From positions 11,212,579-11,276,578 of the forward strand of contig OZ034971.1 of the NCBI GenBank assembly GCA_964030785.1: 64,000 nucleotides of DNA, in the 5' to 3' direction. The stretch's first letter is position 1; every line of letters begins with the position of its first letter. A model generated the notes under the pieces. The model was given only the letters and a program-made list of their open reading frames with translations, made no database searches and was not told the origin of the DNA. Of the stretch, positions 12,963-25,379 are shown piece after piece. Made by a program: the position numbers and the translations under genes. Origin of the DNA: Siderastrea siderea (Eukaryota; Cnidaria; Anthozoa; Scleractinia; Rhizangiidae).

Positions 12963-13038
12963 CTTGTGCCCGGGCTGCCTCTCTTGTGACCGAAGACAAC
13001 ACGAAGAAGAGAAACCAGCAGAATAAAGGAGAAAACAT

Positions 13039-14830
13039 GGCTGTCAAGTTGTGAACAAATGTTGCTCCAACGGGAATCTCCAAGAGGGTTTTCTCTGTTC
13101 TAGCAATTATGGTAAATCCTGAAAACTTAACCACCGGTTTAGAGGCAATTTCTAAATTAGTTTTCTTATATTTAAAATTTCTTTAATGTCAGTGTTAGCC
13201 AATTGTAGCTAATCAAACGTCAGCTGCATTAATTTATATTCCTGTGGAGTTGTTTTCAAAACATATAATTGCTCTCCTGTAATTTCTTGGTTAGCAAATT
13301 AATCCGGACACAACACCCAACTGCAATTACTTTTTTCAGGAGTTCAAATACGAGTACACTGCTTGTAATTCATTCAGTTTAAAAATGATGAGACTAAATT
13401 GACAAACGTTATAATCATCAACTCTCTAAAATACTCTTGAAACTTTGGGACTGTTTTTAATTTAGTTCGAAATGGAATGGGATTTATTATTTGTGAATTG
13501 TCCTAGAAACCGTGGACGAACAAAAAACATAAGGCCAAAAATTAGGAGGTCAGCGTGCCTTAAACTTTGATGTCGCTTAACAATACTATTTGTTAGCTAA
13601 AAGGCTGCAACTATAACGAAAATAAAATAGACATCGTTGAATTTAAAACTAACTTACTACATACTCTGCGTTTCTCAGTAACAGTTGATGATTTTTTACT
13701 TTATTTTAAATTCCAGCGAAACTGATCAGCTTTTTTTCGGTGAGTGTTGACAGAATTCTATATTATAATGGCGCTAATTGTTGAAACATTATTGCTCTCC
13801 TTTTGTGGTTTAATAAGTTGAATGGAGATATTACCCTAATGACAAAATGCCCACCTGCACAAATTGTTTAGCACATTCAGATACCCTATAAACGAAAAAG
13901 AAAACTACTTTTAATTGTTATGACTTATAAAGAAGATATTGACTTGCCAAAAGTACACAGAATAACCGCCTTGAAAAACGGAAACCGAGGAAGAAAACAA
14001 ATCTAAATCTTAGACTTAAAAGTTATGAATAACTTTACGTGTGTTTAAAACTGGAAGTCTCACTGAGACACCACTAATTTAAAGACAATTGAAATCGTCT
14101 TACGTTTAGTTTAGTTTAGTCTTTTTGAGGTTAGTTTTAGCCAGTGGTAGCTAATTAAACGCAGCTGCATCAAAAAGAATATTCCTGTGGCATTGTTTCT
14201 TAAACCTCTTGACTCCTCTTCAATCATTTAGCACAGAGCTAAAAACGTTATGAGTTACTGACAAAGCTTGAAACTTTGGAGATATGGTTAATTCAAATCG
14301 GAATGGGATGGAGTTTAGTAATGGATTTGCCTTGAAAACTGCACTAAGAAAAATATTGCTGAACTAATATTACCGTATAGCCACCTCAGATTCGTTCAGC
14401 TGCGAGAATTTTATTACACTGGTGCAATTTTTTTTTTAGTTTATGAGGATATTACCTTGAAGACAATACTTTACTTAACTAATGCCATGCTGCGTGAATT
14501 GTTATAATGCCTGTCATAACCGCGTTAAAAAAAGAAAGAAAATAAAAGAAATAAATATGAACCTTGAGACTTTGAAAATATAAATAACTTTTAATACGTG
14601 TGTTTATAACGGGAAGCTATGAGAGCGTAATTTAGTCTCATTTATAATTGAGTGAGTATGCTAACCTCCTATTTGAATGCAATTTTAAAACGTCCTTAGT
14701 ACTAAACTCTTTAACGCCAGTTTTAGCCAATGGTAGCTAACCAAATGCCACCTACGACAAGAAATAGTTCTCTGCCATCAGCATCAACATCCTTGCTCCT
14801 CTTTAAGTTATCCCCCAACATCCAGCTGCA
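13039..14830. repeat. 5' flank of copy A made of internally repeated modules
   Basis: A module with 'tagccaattgtagctaatcaaacg...ctgcattaa...attcctg' recurs near 13,190, 14,140 and 14,720 and again in the flanks of B and C. No coding frame is seen. The repetition suggests local tandem duplication before the large duplication. Confidence 0.55.
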
Positions 14831-16409
14831 AAATTCTTTAGCTGCCATTCTTGAAAAAAAAAAAAAAAAAAGAGGAAATTGCGTGTCATAGTCCAAAAGA
14901 GAAAAGTCAACATAAACTTGCGAAACAGGGAAAATTAGGATGCGCTTTTACACGGTACGTTCTTCATGTATGGGACACATAAAATACCGGACATATAGGT
15001 ATGGTCCCCCCAACTCATCCGATTGTTTGTGTGGTCTTGTGTGATAGGTTTTGAGTCTGTTAATTTCACGCTTCCCTATGGCTAATTAACTGAACTTTAT
15101 TAAAATGAATTAACTGTACTTTATGGATCTGGTGTTCAGAATGTCACAAATTTATAATTTTACGGCTTATTTTTTTTTCGGGATTGTTTGAATCAAACCG
15201 AGATCAGTCGTTACAAATATGAGATCAGATAGCACTAGAAATAGTTAACACTACAGGTGCCTCCGCTGTAAGAACTGAATTTTCGCTGACAACCCTGCAG
15301 GACTTAAGGGAGCCTAAGGAAATCAGGTGTAGCAGGAAGGTATCCATGGCAACCAAGTAATCGGGGACCACCCCCGCAAGCAGCCGCCAACTGGCACCGC
15401 ACACTGAAGAAGTATCAGTGGAAAAATGCTTAACACAGTGATACCCACTATGCGGAAAGAGCCGCTTAAAGCGACCAGAATCCAAAAAGGCCAGAGATCC
15501 GCAAAGCACAGGCAAAAAAATATCACATGCTAGGCAAGAGACCCAGCGACCGCCCCGCAGGTCACGTACACTTATGGTAGAGACCGCTGGCTGTATAAGC
15601 TTGAGATTAACCCCTTAATTACATTTTGCCACATTTAAAAAAAAACCACGAATATCCCTAATCAAATGATAAAAAGAAACTTACCTAGCGCATTGGTGGC
15701 TTTCGGTATCACGGCAGACAATACGAAGAAAAGCAACAGGGACATGAAGGGAGACAACATCATCGATTAGAGTATCTTGCAGGTTAAAGAAGCTCCGTAG
15801 CAGTTTTTTAACAAGCCGTGCATTTGTAACTCGCAAGAATTACATACCTTACGTAACCAATATCATTGCTATATCGACAAGTGATGAACGTTGACAATGT
15901 TACATGCCAGCAGCAAGTGCTACTCGTCCCCAGCCTCGTTTCCAGTCGGCCTCAATGCGAAATCAAATGTGACGTCACCTGTATGCTCAACGGGAGGATT
16001 CGCCTTGGACGCCTCGCGCTATCGTTTTCGGCCCAAACCTCCCGCTGTAACTTGATAAGCGTTGGGCCTGGGGATGAGACTGACTTGTCCCAAATGGACA
16101 AAAATTTCCCTCGCAAAAATACTGAGAATTGCCGATCCGCAGAGCAGAATCCGCGCAAACGTTTTGTGCTACAACGGTATTGATTTTTCAGATACCTTTT
16201 TTAGATCTAACTCTTACAATTTTTACCGCCGATTTCTTCTGCTACAACGGCATCTTTCCACAAAACCTCTTTCAGGCCAAAATGATTACAGTTAGCAATA
16301 TCCTTGTTCAGTCAAAAACGCCTATTTACTTGTATAGCGTTACTTTGCAAGATGCTGCATTTGAGAGTAATTGGTTAAGTTTACCAGCACAATACATGAG
16401 TACCTGTTA
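14831..16409. other. Unit A/B junction region
   Basis: Unique sequence between the end of A-type homology and the start of unit B. Apart from the orphan exon I recognise nothing. Reverse and forward open frames (15225-15526, 15866-16410) overlap each other and show no domain. Confidence 0.4.
15685..15763 (-). CDS. Orphan signal-peptide exon of the USOM5-like family
   Basis: On the - strand an ATG at 15763 opens 26 codons of a signal peptide (MMLSPFMSLLLFFVLSAV...NAL), followed by a donor G|GTAAGT at 15684. Length plus phase (ends in phase 1) and wording ('LSPF...LFFVLS.VI') match exon 1 of copies A-C, but the residues differ clearly, so this is a diverged paralogous first exon. No matching PAN exon follows before copy A's own exon 1 at 13038. 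It is either an alternative first exon for copy A (the splice phase fits exon 2) or the remnant of a fourth gene. Confidence 0.5.
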
Positions 16410-16720
16410 GGGATTTTAGAAATAAGGGATAACCTGCCAAAAATTAGCGGGCTAAGGGGCAAAATAACCCGGATTACGCTTGGTAATTGACCTATTTAAA
16501 GATATGGGATAAGCAGCGGGGATAAGGGATATGGGATGACGATAATAACAACAATCAAGGGTAAACCCAACCCCCTCAAATGTCGAACAGTGTAGACTAT
16601 TTATATCACCCCCGAGTGGACAGGTAAGATAAGAATCGGATCACATTAAGAGATTCAGTTTCTCCCTGATTATAACGATCTATATTTTACTTTCACGACC
16701 TGTATGGTTCACATTTTAAG

Positions 16721-17013
16721 TAGCCTGAGAAAACAGCCGACATTTCGCGAGGTCGCCACTTGAGCCCTCGCAAAACGACGTCTGAGTAACGAGCACAGAA
16801 ATTCCATACTGATGACGCGTCACTAACCAGATCTAGGTAGTGCTTCTGATTGGTTGAAACTCGCGGGAACTTCGTTTCAACCAATCAGAAGCACTACCAA
16901 GATCTGGGTAGTGACGCGTCATCAGTATGGAATTTCTGCGCTCGTTACTCAGACGTCGTTTTGCGAGGGCTCAAGTGGCGACCTCGCGAAACGTCGGCTG
17001 TTTTCTCAGGCTA
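16721..17013. mobile_element. Foldback MITE with 9-bp target duplication (Mutator-like)
   Basis: Terminal TAGCCTGAG...CTCAGGCTA; the two arms of about 140 bases are near-perfect complements across a short loop at about 16,860-16,873. It is flanked by CATTTTAAG at 16712-16720 and 17014-17022. Unit C (about 40,188-40,205 on the opposite strand) and unit A (about 6,290) have the empty site. A 9-bp duplication is typical of Mutator-like elements; the family call is inference. Overlapping reading frames on both strands come from the palindrome and are not genes. Confidence 0.8.
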
Positions 17014-19193
17014 CATTTTAAGGAGAAATTTGTATTTCATCACCTATGGAGCAAAATCTATGGATTAAAAACGGCTGAAATAAAGGTACTGTATATGCAT
17101 ATGTACAGCGCCGCAAATGATCCCCACAGCGTACAGTACCACGTAACACAAGAAATCATGGCAAGTCTACACTTAAATCAGTCAAGAAACACTACAAATC
17201 GGGTTGACTGAGCCGAGGTATATTAAATACTCTTAGACTATAAAAAACTTGCGTTACAAGTTTATCTTTGAACACACACGCAAAAAGCGTGACTCCTTTT
17301 TGTTCTTAAAACTAAAACATGTCAAAATTTAACCAACTAGAGAGAGTCAAATTCACCCAGACTTCCAGTGGCGACACTGGCCCATTATCTGTTCAGTTCT
17401 AAATTACCTACGACAAATTTTAAATAGTCAATAAAAGCTGACAGCTTTATACATTGGCGAAGCATGCAACTGGTAATATTTCGTTACAAGGTAGTATTTT
17501 TTACATTTGAAATCGATAAATACATGAATACCCTAATAAATCCTATCCGAGTTTTTACGTGGTATACAATGGGGAGTATCCAGTGTGCGCATGCAACGTT
17601 TTTATCATTTTCTTGCTAGCAAAGGTCTCTCACGGCGAGAAAATAATTCGGACTTCTTAGTTGTTGTTGTTGTTGTTGTTTTGTGTGTTTGCTGCGCCAA
17701 ACCGAAAACCGTGATCACTTTTATTAAACTTAAAAACAATCTCATTCCCAGAGACTGCTGGTCGAGGTTAACACAGAGCCTGGGAACGAGAGAGGGAATG
17801 GAAAAGATGGAAGACGATTTGTTCGTGAAAAATATTCAAATCGTTCCGTCACTGTCCGTTTGTTTACATTTCCTGGACTTCCTGTGGTTTAAGCTCTCAT
17901 TCTGTGGGTAGCTATGACAACTGGTATATCAAAGTCAAACTAAGTCTTCCCTGCATGCTGCTCCATTAAACCTTGTAGTCTGGGAAAAGAGAAGAAGAGA
18001 AGGAGGCGAAAAGACAAAACGGAGAGGGTGAGAGAGGAGATAAAAAGTGGGAAGAGCTGCTACTTTCATTGCACCACAGGATACCCACTGCCTTCATGTT
18101 TTTGTTGTTGATGTTGTTGTTCGATTCGCACAGTCACTCACGTATCCAAAATTTCACAAACTCAGCTTACAGTTATTTCGTTGGCTCAACTATCAGCTTA
18201 ATTTGCATCCATAAGCTGGCACTAAAATTTGGAAGCCTTTTTTTCAGTTACAAGACGTTATAAATGCCCATGACGCGAAAAAAGTAACTTTGGGATACTA
18301 AAACATGTTCAGTTTATAACAGAAAATATGACAGAACCTTGGCATAGGCAATCGAAACTTAAATATATACTTTTCTAGCTCCACCAAGCAAGGAAGGGGG
18401 GGGGGGGGGTGGGGGAGGAGATTGCTCTTCACAAGAGAGACTAAGAATTATGACGATTGATCATTAACAGGCCCAAAAAAATTTGATTTTTTTATGTATA
18501 TTTTTAGACCTTATCAAGCCCTAAATCTGATACCCTTTTCACACCAAACTGACAAAAACCTTTCAGACCAGTAAGCAAAACATGCTTTACTTAATCTCAA
18601 AACGTAAAATTTATACCTATAATATACCAAAATGGCTAAAAACAGACTCTTTGTGGACACATCCCCAGCCATACCCAACCATAACCTTCGAGCATTAAAG
18701 AAGTATTTCTCAGTTTTCATATCATTGCAAAGCTAAGAAGGTAAAAAAAAATGTCGCTTACAAAATCTAACAAAAAATATATATACCTGTAAAACGAACC
18801 ATTTCGGTTTCAAGCCTTGGGCCGTACATAACGAAGGTATACTTATAACCTAAAAAGCTTGTTAAAAAGAATTAAATGTGTTCACAGAAACATTAATCAG
18901 GGGTCTAGCTGTCTAGCATTCACTCCAGCTCTTTGCGAATACAGCTGGTAAGTTTCTAAATACATAATTGTTTTACCAACAAATCACTGCACCAGTTCAC
19001 CGTATACATTCAATGAAGAAAGACTTTATGTAAATGAACGAGAATGAACACGGCTTTTAGGCTTAGATTATGATTAGCTGTGGCGAAAGGCTTAAACGTT
19101 ATAACAAATGAATTATCTGGTCGCGTCTACTAACATATCGATAATTTGAACCAAAGATGCTCACTTCTGAGTTTCGTCAGCCGTTTATTTTTC

Positions 19194-22100
19194 TTAGTTA
19201 ACCAAGATAAAGCCCATCGCTTTAATCTGCTTGGCGCCATTATCTGGGTAACAGCAGGCGGCCTCGTTTCCACACGTGCTGGAGTCATCAGGGAGGCCAC
19301 CAGTACCAAACCCGATTCTGGAGTCACAACTGTCGCAATGCGCCTGTTCATTATTAAGGATACCGATTCTTGCTTTGGCAGCGGCGCTGCCAGAACACTT
19401 GGCGTTGAAGGCCTTCCCTATTACAGCCAGTCTGCAGAGAAGCCTGGGAACCAATGAGACTCTTCCACGTGTCACGACCCAGTGAGGTGGCGTGGTATTT
19501 GCCGTCTGCAATCAGCGCGTGCAGGGAATCAGCGTGCTTATCAATGACAACAAAATTGATCTTCTGGCCGACCTTCATACCGAGGCAGATCTTGGAGAAG
19601 GATGTGTTCCAGTAGGTTGGTAACTTGGTCTCTTGCGTGTCGAACCCAGTCTCCCCTCCTGCAAGGTTGAAGGTTTCTTTGTTGCGCCACAGGATGGAAT
19701 CGTAGTGGAAGGTTGACTTTCAACGATTGAAAAAAAATGGCAGTTAGTTTTCCCCAAAGAAACCTAGCTATGGAATAAATAACAAGCTGGTAAGTAGCAT
19801 AAATTATCCTACAGAAGATCTCTTTTGTGAAACCGCCATCATCATTAATGTGCTTACAGGTACTGATTATTTTCGGTTTTTTAATTTATTGCCAAGGGTA
19901 CCAACCAGCCAAACTAATACAAAGTGGACAGCCTGATTCAGTTTCTACTTCATCCATGGCTTCGTATTGTCCATTACGTTTGCCTGTCGTTTACCCATCC
20001 GAAACGAGGTAAAAATGGTGGTTTTTTTGCTCAGGCAACTTACATCGGTTTGGGTTGGATTCAAGAATTGCCACAACCTCAAAGCACAAGCTTGGATTCT
20101 TCTGCGTGAATCCTCACTGCCTTCTAAAGCGTGCGACGAACTAAGGTAAAAATAGGAACTCTTCTGCCGTCTTGAAAGGTTACTTTTTAAGTTCAGAAAC
20201 AAATGACAGATCAAATGTAATACCTCGTTCCCATTAATTTTCATAACTGGCGTCCATCCTCCATCTCCACATCCAAAATCTCCCATGTGACACAGAACGG
20301 AAGTTGGTTTGGAGTCCAAGACGAGGGTAGCCACCTGACTCACACTCGACCTGTTAACAGCAAATGTGGAAATGGTCAAAATAAACTTCCCTTCATATTT
20401 TGTGTGGAGTTGGTCCTTGTAGTGGAACTACTCATGGTCATATTTGTTTCGTTACTCGCATTAGAGGGGGGGAAGTTCATGCCTTTGGGTCGAACTAAAC
20501 TTTTTATGGTTTTGAGGACTCTCGACATTCAATTTTTGGTGAGAAACTGTAACCTGTAGCTTTACTTACCGATAAGCATCATACAAGTCCTTGCATGACT
20601 TTACAGCTGAAAAGTAATAAAATGAACTCAGTGCTATATCATCCTAGTGAAAATTAAAAACATAATACTCTGCACTTTTATTTTATTTTTATTTCAGTGA
20701 GATATTAGAAGAAATATGTTTTGGTTCCACACTAATAACAATTACCTATTTCGCAATATTCTCCGACGAAACCGTCTTTGCAGCTGCATTCAAACGTGTG
20801 GTATTTGTAGTTAGGCACACATGTACCCCCGTTTTGGCACGGAGAAGACAGACATGCGGTCTGAAATAGGAAAAAAAAGAGAAATAATTTACCTGAAATT
20901 AACTATCACTTTAGCTGTGTTCCGGTGTTCTTGTTTCGCTGCTATTGCAAAAAGAGAGTGGCTACTTTTAGGTCTCTCTTTACGCTCTGGGATAATCATG
21001 CAAAAAGAACAGACGGACGAGCGGGAAAATCGCCTGCCGCGTGGAAACGTGACCCGTGCGTGACTAGTAGGTTCAACCCACTACACACGCGCGTCCCCTT
21101 TCCACGTGGCAGGCGATTTTCGCGCTCACTCGCGCTTCCTTTTTTCACTTTCATCTACTATCCCTGAGCGGAAAGAGAGGATGGTCGTAGGTCTAGCCTA
21201 ATTTGCAATATATGGCTTATTGGGTAAGACGGTTCAGTTGGACGGCTTTTGTTTAGGTCACACTTTTTTTGCTGTAATCACATTGAGCATTAAATATCTA
21301 AAAGAAAAACAAAATGGAGCCCTACCTTGATTGAAAAGTGATGTGAAGTCTCGTTTCTTTTGTACTTCTAGGGGTTGTCGTACTTTACAGTAGACAGTAA
21401 CTCGCACCAAAGCTTTCCATCAGCTCCTTTGGAGGCAGCCAGGTTCAAAGACAGGCAGAAGGGATTGGTGAGGCATTCAAAGGAGCAATCAAAAATGTCG
21501 AGCACCGTGTACCTTCCGACCATAGGCACATTTAGGTAATGGTACTCTTCTTTAATGAAAACGTCTTTACGAAGATCCGGATGATATAACGTGTCGAATT
21601 CTGCAGCGAAGACAAGAAGAAGGTCAAAACCCGCAGAAATATCAACGTATTTGCGAGAGCTATATAACCGCACTAACATGTGTCGGAAAACACTAAAATG
21701 TAGCCTAGACTCCTGTTTATTGATAACAAGGTGGTTTTCTTGACTTATATTTAGGAAGTAAACATTTTGAGTCACGTTGTATTTTTTCCTTTTTCTTCCG
21801 GTTAGCTAAAAATTTTCCGAAAAAAAAAAGTACCATGGCTGATGATTTTCTCTGAATCGTCAGGGACTTAAAAATGTTCAAATATCGGAGGTTTTGATCG
21901 CTTGCGGCAGCTACCAGGATCGCTGGCGAAAATCGCCGTAATCTACCCGACAAACCTGGCGATTTGAACTCAGTCGCTAGTCGCCGCGAACGAAGATCGC
22001 TGGCTTTATCTGAAAGAATTTTAGACGACCCGAGGAGTAGTTATAAAACAACAACAGGAATAGCCATAAACATTTATTATATAGCGAAACTAAAATTGTG

Positions 22101-23466
22101 CATAGGCTGCCTCAGGTATCGCTGAAAATTACACGAATGAGGACGAAAAGAGAGCAAGTGATTTGACTGATCCGGTGAGTGTTGCGCGAAATGAAGAACG
22201 TTTGTTTTTAATCGGGAGCTCGGCGAGTGTTTTGTTTCGCTGGGTATCATATGCTAACTGATAGGGACGGTAATCAATCGACGAGCAGTTTTCAAATTCC
22301 TTTGTTTTTTAAATCTTTCTTATGTGCCAGTGTGGATAATGAAAGACTGGCGTCAGTTTTATCAACAAACATTCCCCTAGCATAAAACACTGTTCTCCAG
22401 CTAATTTTTGTGGCCGTTGGCAGGTTGATCGGGCAAAATTATAATTAACCAGACGGCGATGTTTTACACAGCCAACACGCAACTGCATCATTTTTATAGA
22501 ACATTCTTTGAAACTTGCGAAAAAATACTGCTTGTTACTGAGTTTATATTGTGATACTAGTAGAAAAAGAAAAATACGTATATACGCTTGCGAGATTTTG
22601 GAGCCTTAAGTGGATATTGTTACACCTGTCCACCTATCCAAAAGCTATCTGTTTCACTTTTTGAAGTTCTAAATGGTTTTCAGTAGATTTCATCCATACT
22701 CCTCCGTCAAGAGTGTTCATAGTTTTTAATAGCTAAAAGAAAATCGAAGAATTTCAGCCGGTAAATAATAAATTTACGTATGCTTAGAAACTTTTTTGCT
22801 CTCACGGCACAATGTGAATTATCGTGCCCGAAATTGGACCGAAAAGTTTCGGGGCTTTCGAGAAACGCACACCCGAGGGGGCTGCCCTAATTTGTTGCAA
22901 AATAAGACTGAAGGCAATCGATAATTAAAGCTAAGGACAATTTTAGATGAGTTTAAAACAAAATTGTTTCGATTGGCTTGGAAACTGTGGACACACCCTT
23001 TAACTTTTAGTGTGAAGGGATGTTTCTTACACTAATGTCCCAATCTCAATTATTCTAATACTTCTCTTTAAGACTCCCTAAAAATGTAGTCATTTTGGTA
23101 CTTCTTCAAGGTGTAGATTTCCGTTTACACAGCTTTAAGTTTTCAGGCAATTGTACTTTTTTTATTTTGTTTTATTTTTTACTAGATATATTGTGTGTTT
23201 AAGACATGAATAACTGGTTTTTCTTTGCGATCATAGCGGATAAATAGAAATTGTAAAAAAATATGAGAAGAGTCATGCAGTTTGTTTGTATAGTCGTATG
23301 TGGTGCGACCAATGTCTCTCAGTCTGTTAAAATGGCGACAAAACAGCAAGAGGAGAATCCTTAAATAATTGTTTTTAAAGCAAAACTAACCTTGTGCCCG
23401 GGCTGCCTCTCTTATAACCGAAGACAACACGAAGAAGAGATACCAGCAGAACAAAGGAGAAAACAT
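19194..23466 (-). pseudogene. USOM5-like PAN/EGF secreted protein, copy B (disrupted)
   Basis: Six exons on the - strand: signal peptide 23391-23466, PAN 21326-21600, EGF 20746-20860, linker 20570-20606, 'GGWTPVMKI' exon 20224-20350, last exon 19194-19716. Exon lengths of the first five (76, 275, 115, 37, 127) equal those of copy A. The signal peptide, PAN start (EFDTLYHPDLRKDV) and EGF cysteines are intact. Lesions: TAG at 21368-21370, where C has Glu ('DNPEKY'), near the end of the PAN exon; and one extra base in the last exon just after 'CNREG', which throws the remainder (AKCSG...KAMGFILVN) into another frame. It would encode only a secreted PAN fragment unless the stop is an assembly error. 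The best-preserved N-terminal half of the three. Confidence 0.75.
20958..21202. mobile_element. Inverted-repeat element in PAN/EGF intron, copy B
   Basis: Same element as in copies A and C (ends with TCTCTCTTT.CGCTC and its complement, inner GGCAGGCGATTTTC-type inverted repeat). Its position in the intron is conserved. Confidence 0.6.
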
Positions 23467-23574
23467 GGCTGACAAGTTGCCAACGAGTGATTCTGCAACG
23501 GGAATCTCCGAGAGGGTTTCCTAGCTCTCTGTTCTTGCAATTATGGTAAAACGTGAAAGACACCAGTTTAGAGG

Positions 23575-24106
23575 CAATTTCTAAATTTCCTTATATTTAA
23601 AAACTCTTTAATGTCAGTCTTAGCCAATTGCAGCTAATCAAACGTCAGGCGCATTAATATATATTCCTGAAGTTGTTTTCAAAACACATAATTGCTCTCC
23701 CTTAATTTCTTGGTTAGTAAATTAATCGGGACACATTCATGACAATGTTTTACTAGGCAAACACCCACGCAACTGCAATTTTTTTCAGGAGTTGAAAACG
23801 CCAGAGTACACTGCTTGTAATTCATTCAGTTTAAAGATGACAATTTCTAAATTTCCTTATATTTAAAAACTCTTTAATGTCAGTCCTAGCCAATTGCAGC
23901 TAATCAAACGTCAGGTGCATTAATATATATTCCTGAAGTTGTTTTCAAAACACATAATTGCTCTCCCTTAATATCTTGGTTAGTAAATTAATCTGGACAC
24001 ATTCGTGACAGTGTTTTACTAGGCCAACATCCATGCAACTGCAATTTTTTTCAGGAGTTGAAAACGCCAGAGTATACTGCTTGTAATTCATTCAGTTTAA
24101 AAATGA
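23575..24106. repeat. Two-copy tandem duplication, period 266 bp
   Basis: 23575-23840 and 23841-24106 are nearly identical (CAATTTCTAAATTTCC... to ...TTCAGTTTAAARATGA). The repeat lies directly upstream of exon 1 of copy B, in its likely promoter flank. Confidence 0.85.
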
Positions 24107-25379
24107 CGAGGCTTAATTGACAAACGGTTGTAATCATCAACTCTCTAAATACTCTTGAAACTTTGGAACTGTGTTCAATTTAGATCGGAATGGAATGGAA
24201 TTTATTATTTTAAATTGCCATAAAGCGTGGACAAACAAAATAAACTGAAAGTCACCTTTCAAAATGAAGGAAGTCGTAATGCCTTATAAGTTTATGTCGC
24301 ATGACAAGACTATTTGTTAGATGAAACGCTATAACCGTCACAAAAATAAAGGAAACAGTTTAACTTCAGTGAACTTTTTACTAACTTGAGTCAGAATGTT
24401 TTGTTACTCCATACTCTGTGTTTCTCAGTAACGTCAACGGATGTTTTTTTCAGTTTATTTTAAATTCCGACGAAATTGATTAGTCTTTTCTTTTCGTTTT
24501 TTTTTTTTTTTGTCGGTGAGTGTTGAAAGAATTCTATATTACACTGGCGCTTACTGTTAAATATTATTGCCGTCCTTTTGTGGTTTAATGAATAGAATGG
24601 GGATATTAAATACACTGATGACAAAATGCCCACCTACACAAATTGTTAAGCCCATTCACCATATAAACGAAAGATCTAGAAAGAATTACGCCAGAGCACA
24701 CTGCTTTTAATTCATTCAGTTAAAAAATAACGAGAGGAAATTGACAGAAGTTATAATCGTCAGCTCTAAAATACTCTTGAATATTTGGAAATGTGTTTAA
24801 TTTGGATAAGAATGAAATGGGACTTATTATTTTTGAATTATCATAGAAACCGTGGACAAATAATAAACTTAAAGCCAAAAATTAGGACTGCAGAGTGCCT
24901 TAACATTTAATGTCACTTAACAAGGCTATTTTTAGCTAAAAGGTTGCAACTACAACGAAAAAAAAACTTTAAACTAACGTACTGCATATTCTGCGTTTCT
25001 CAGTACCAGCTGATGATTTTTTAGTTTATTTTAAATTTCAGCGAAATGGATCAGTTTTTTTTTCAGTGAGTGCATGTCATCTGAAGAGTCACAAATAAAT
25101 TTGTGCTTAATGTGGTTGTGCATTAAGCATTATTCTAATTTGAAAGCCTATTATTTTGTACGGTGTAAAACGCTCATTATCGCATCTTTTTTATTCCCAA
25201 GGGAGGGGGAGGGGAGATCACGGGCACCCTAGGACCCTCCCCTGGATATGCCCCTCGCTCTTTCGCAAGTTTATGTTGGTTTTTTGTTTTGGATTATGAG
25301 AAGCAGTTTCCTCTTCATTTTTTCTGTCAAAAATGTCGGCTAAAGAATTAAAATTTTGCACCTGGGTGTTGGCTCAGGA

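Larger units (their letters stand above)
8299..13038 (-). pseudogene. USOM5-like PAN/EGF secreted protein, copy A (disrupted)
   Basis: Six exons on the - strand: signal peptide 12963-13038, PAN/apple 10537-10811, EGF 9949-10063, a short linker 9774-9810, a 'GGWTPVMKI' exon 9417-9543 and the final exon 8299-8853. The intact ancestral design is about 385 residues: a 25-aa signal peptide (MFSPLFCWFLFFVLSS...), a PAN domain, a six-cysteine EGF domain and a fibrinogen-like C-terminal part ending 'KAMGFILVN'. I recall this architecture from coral skeletal organic matrix protein 5 and relatives; its function is unknown. Lesions: TAA at 10747-10749 in the PAN exon (Tyr in C), TAA replacing Tyr at the end of the EGF exon, and replacement of about 115 bases of the last exon by unrelated DNA including a 99-bp inverted-repeat insert. 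Splice sites and exon lengths are otherwise conserved. Confidence 0.75.
5995..14830 (-). repeat. Segmental duplication unit A
   Basis: Unit A begins with 'gattttagtaaataggga', matching unit B at about 16,410, and runs through shared 3' flank (6.0-8.2 kb), the USOM5-like gene copy A and its 5' flank to about 14,830. The order and orientation are the same as in B. The part 14,240-14,830 reappears inverted at about 25,380-26,300. The poly-G tract at 7,600-7,617 is shared with B (18,397-18,410) and C (as C at 38,624-38,643). I see no other gene in 5,995-8,298. Confidence 0.8.
16410..25360 (-). repeat. Segmental duplication unit B
   Basis: Direct repeat of unit A starting at 'gattttagaaataaggga' and inverted relative to unit C. 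It contains shared 3' flank, gene copy B (19194-23466) and 5' flank to about 25,360, where 'cgaaagag...cccctcgc...gggagggggagg' is the mirror of 27,745-27,924. Confidence 0.8.

Noticed and set aside
16693..17211. Open frames on both strands over the foldback element
   Set aside because: Mirror-image translations of a palindrome; no independent evidence.
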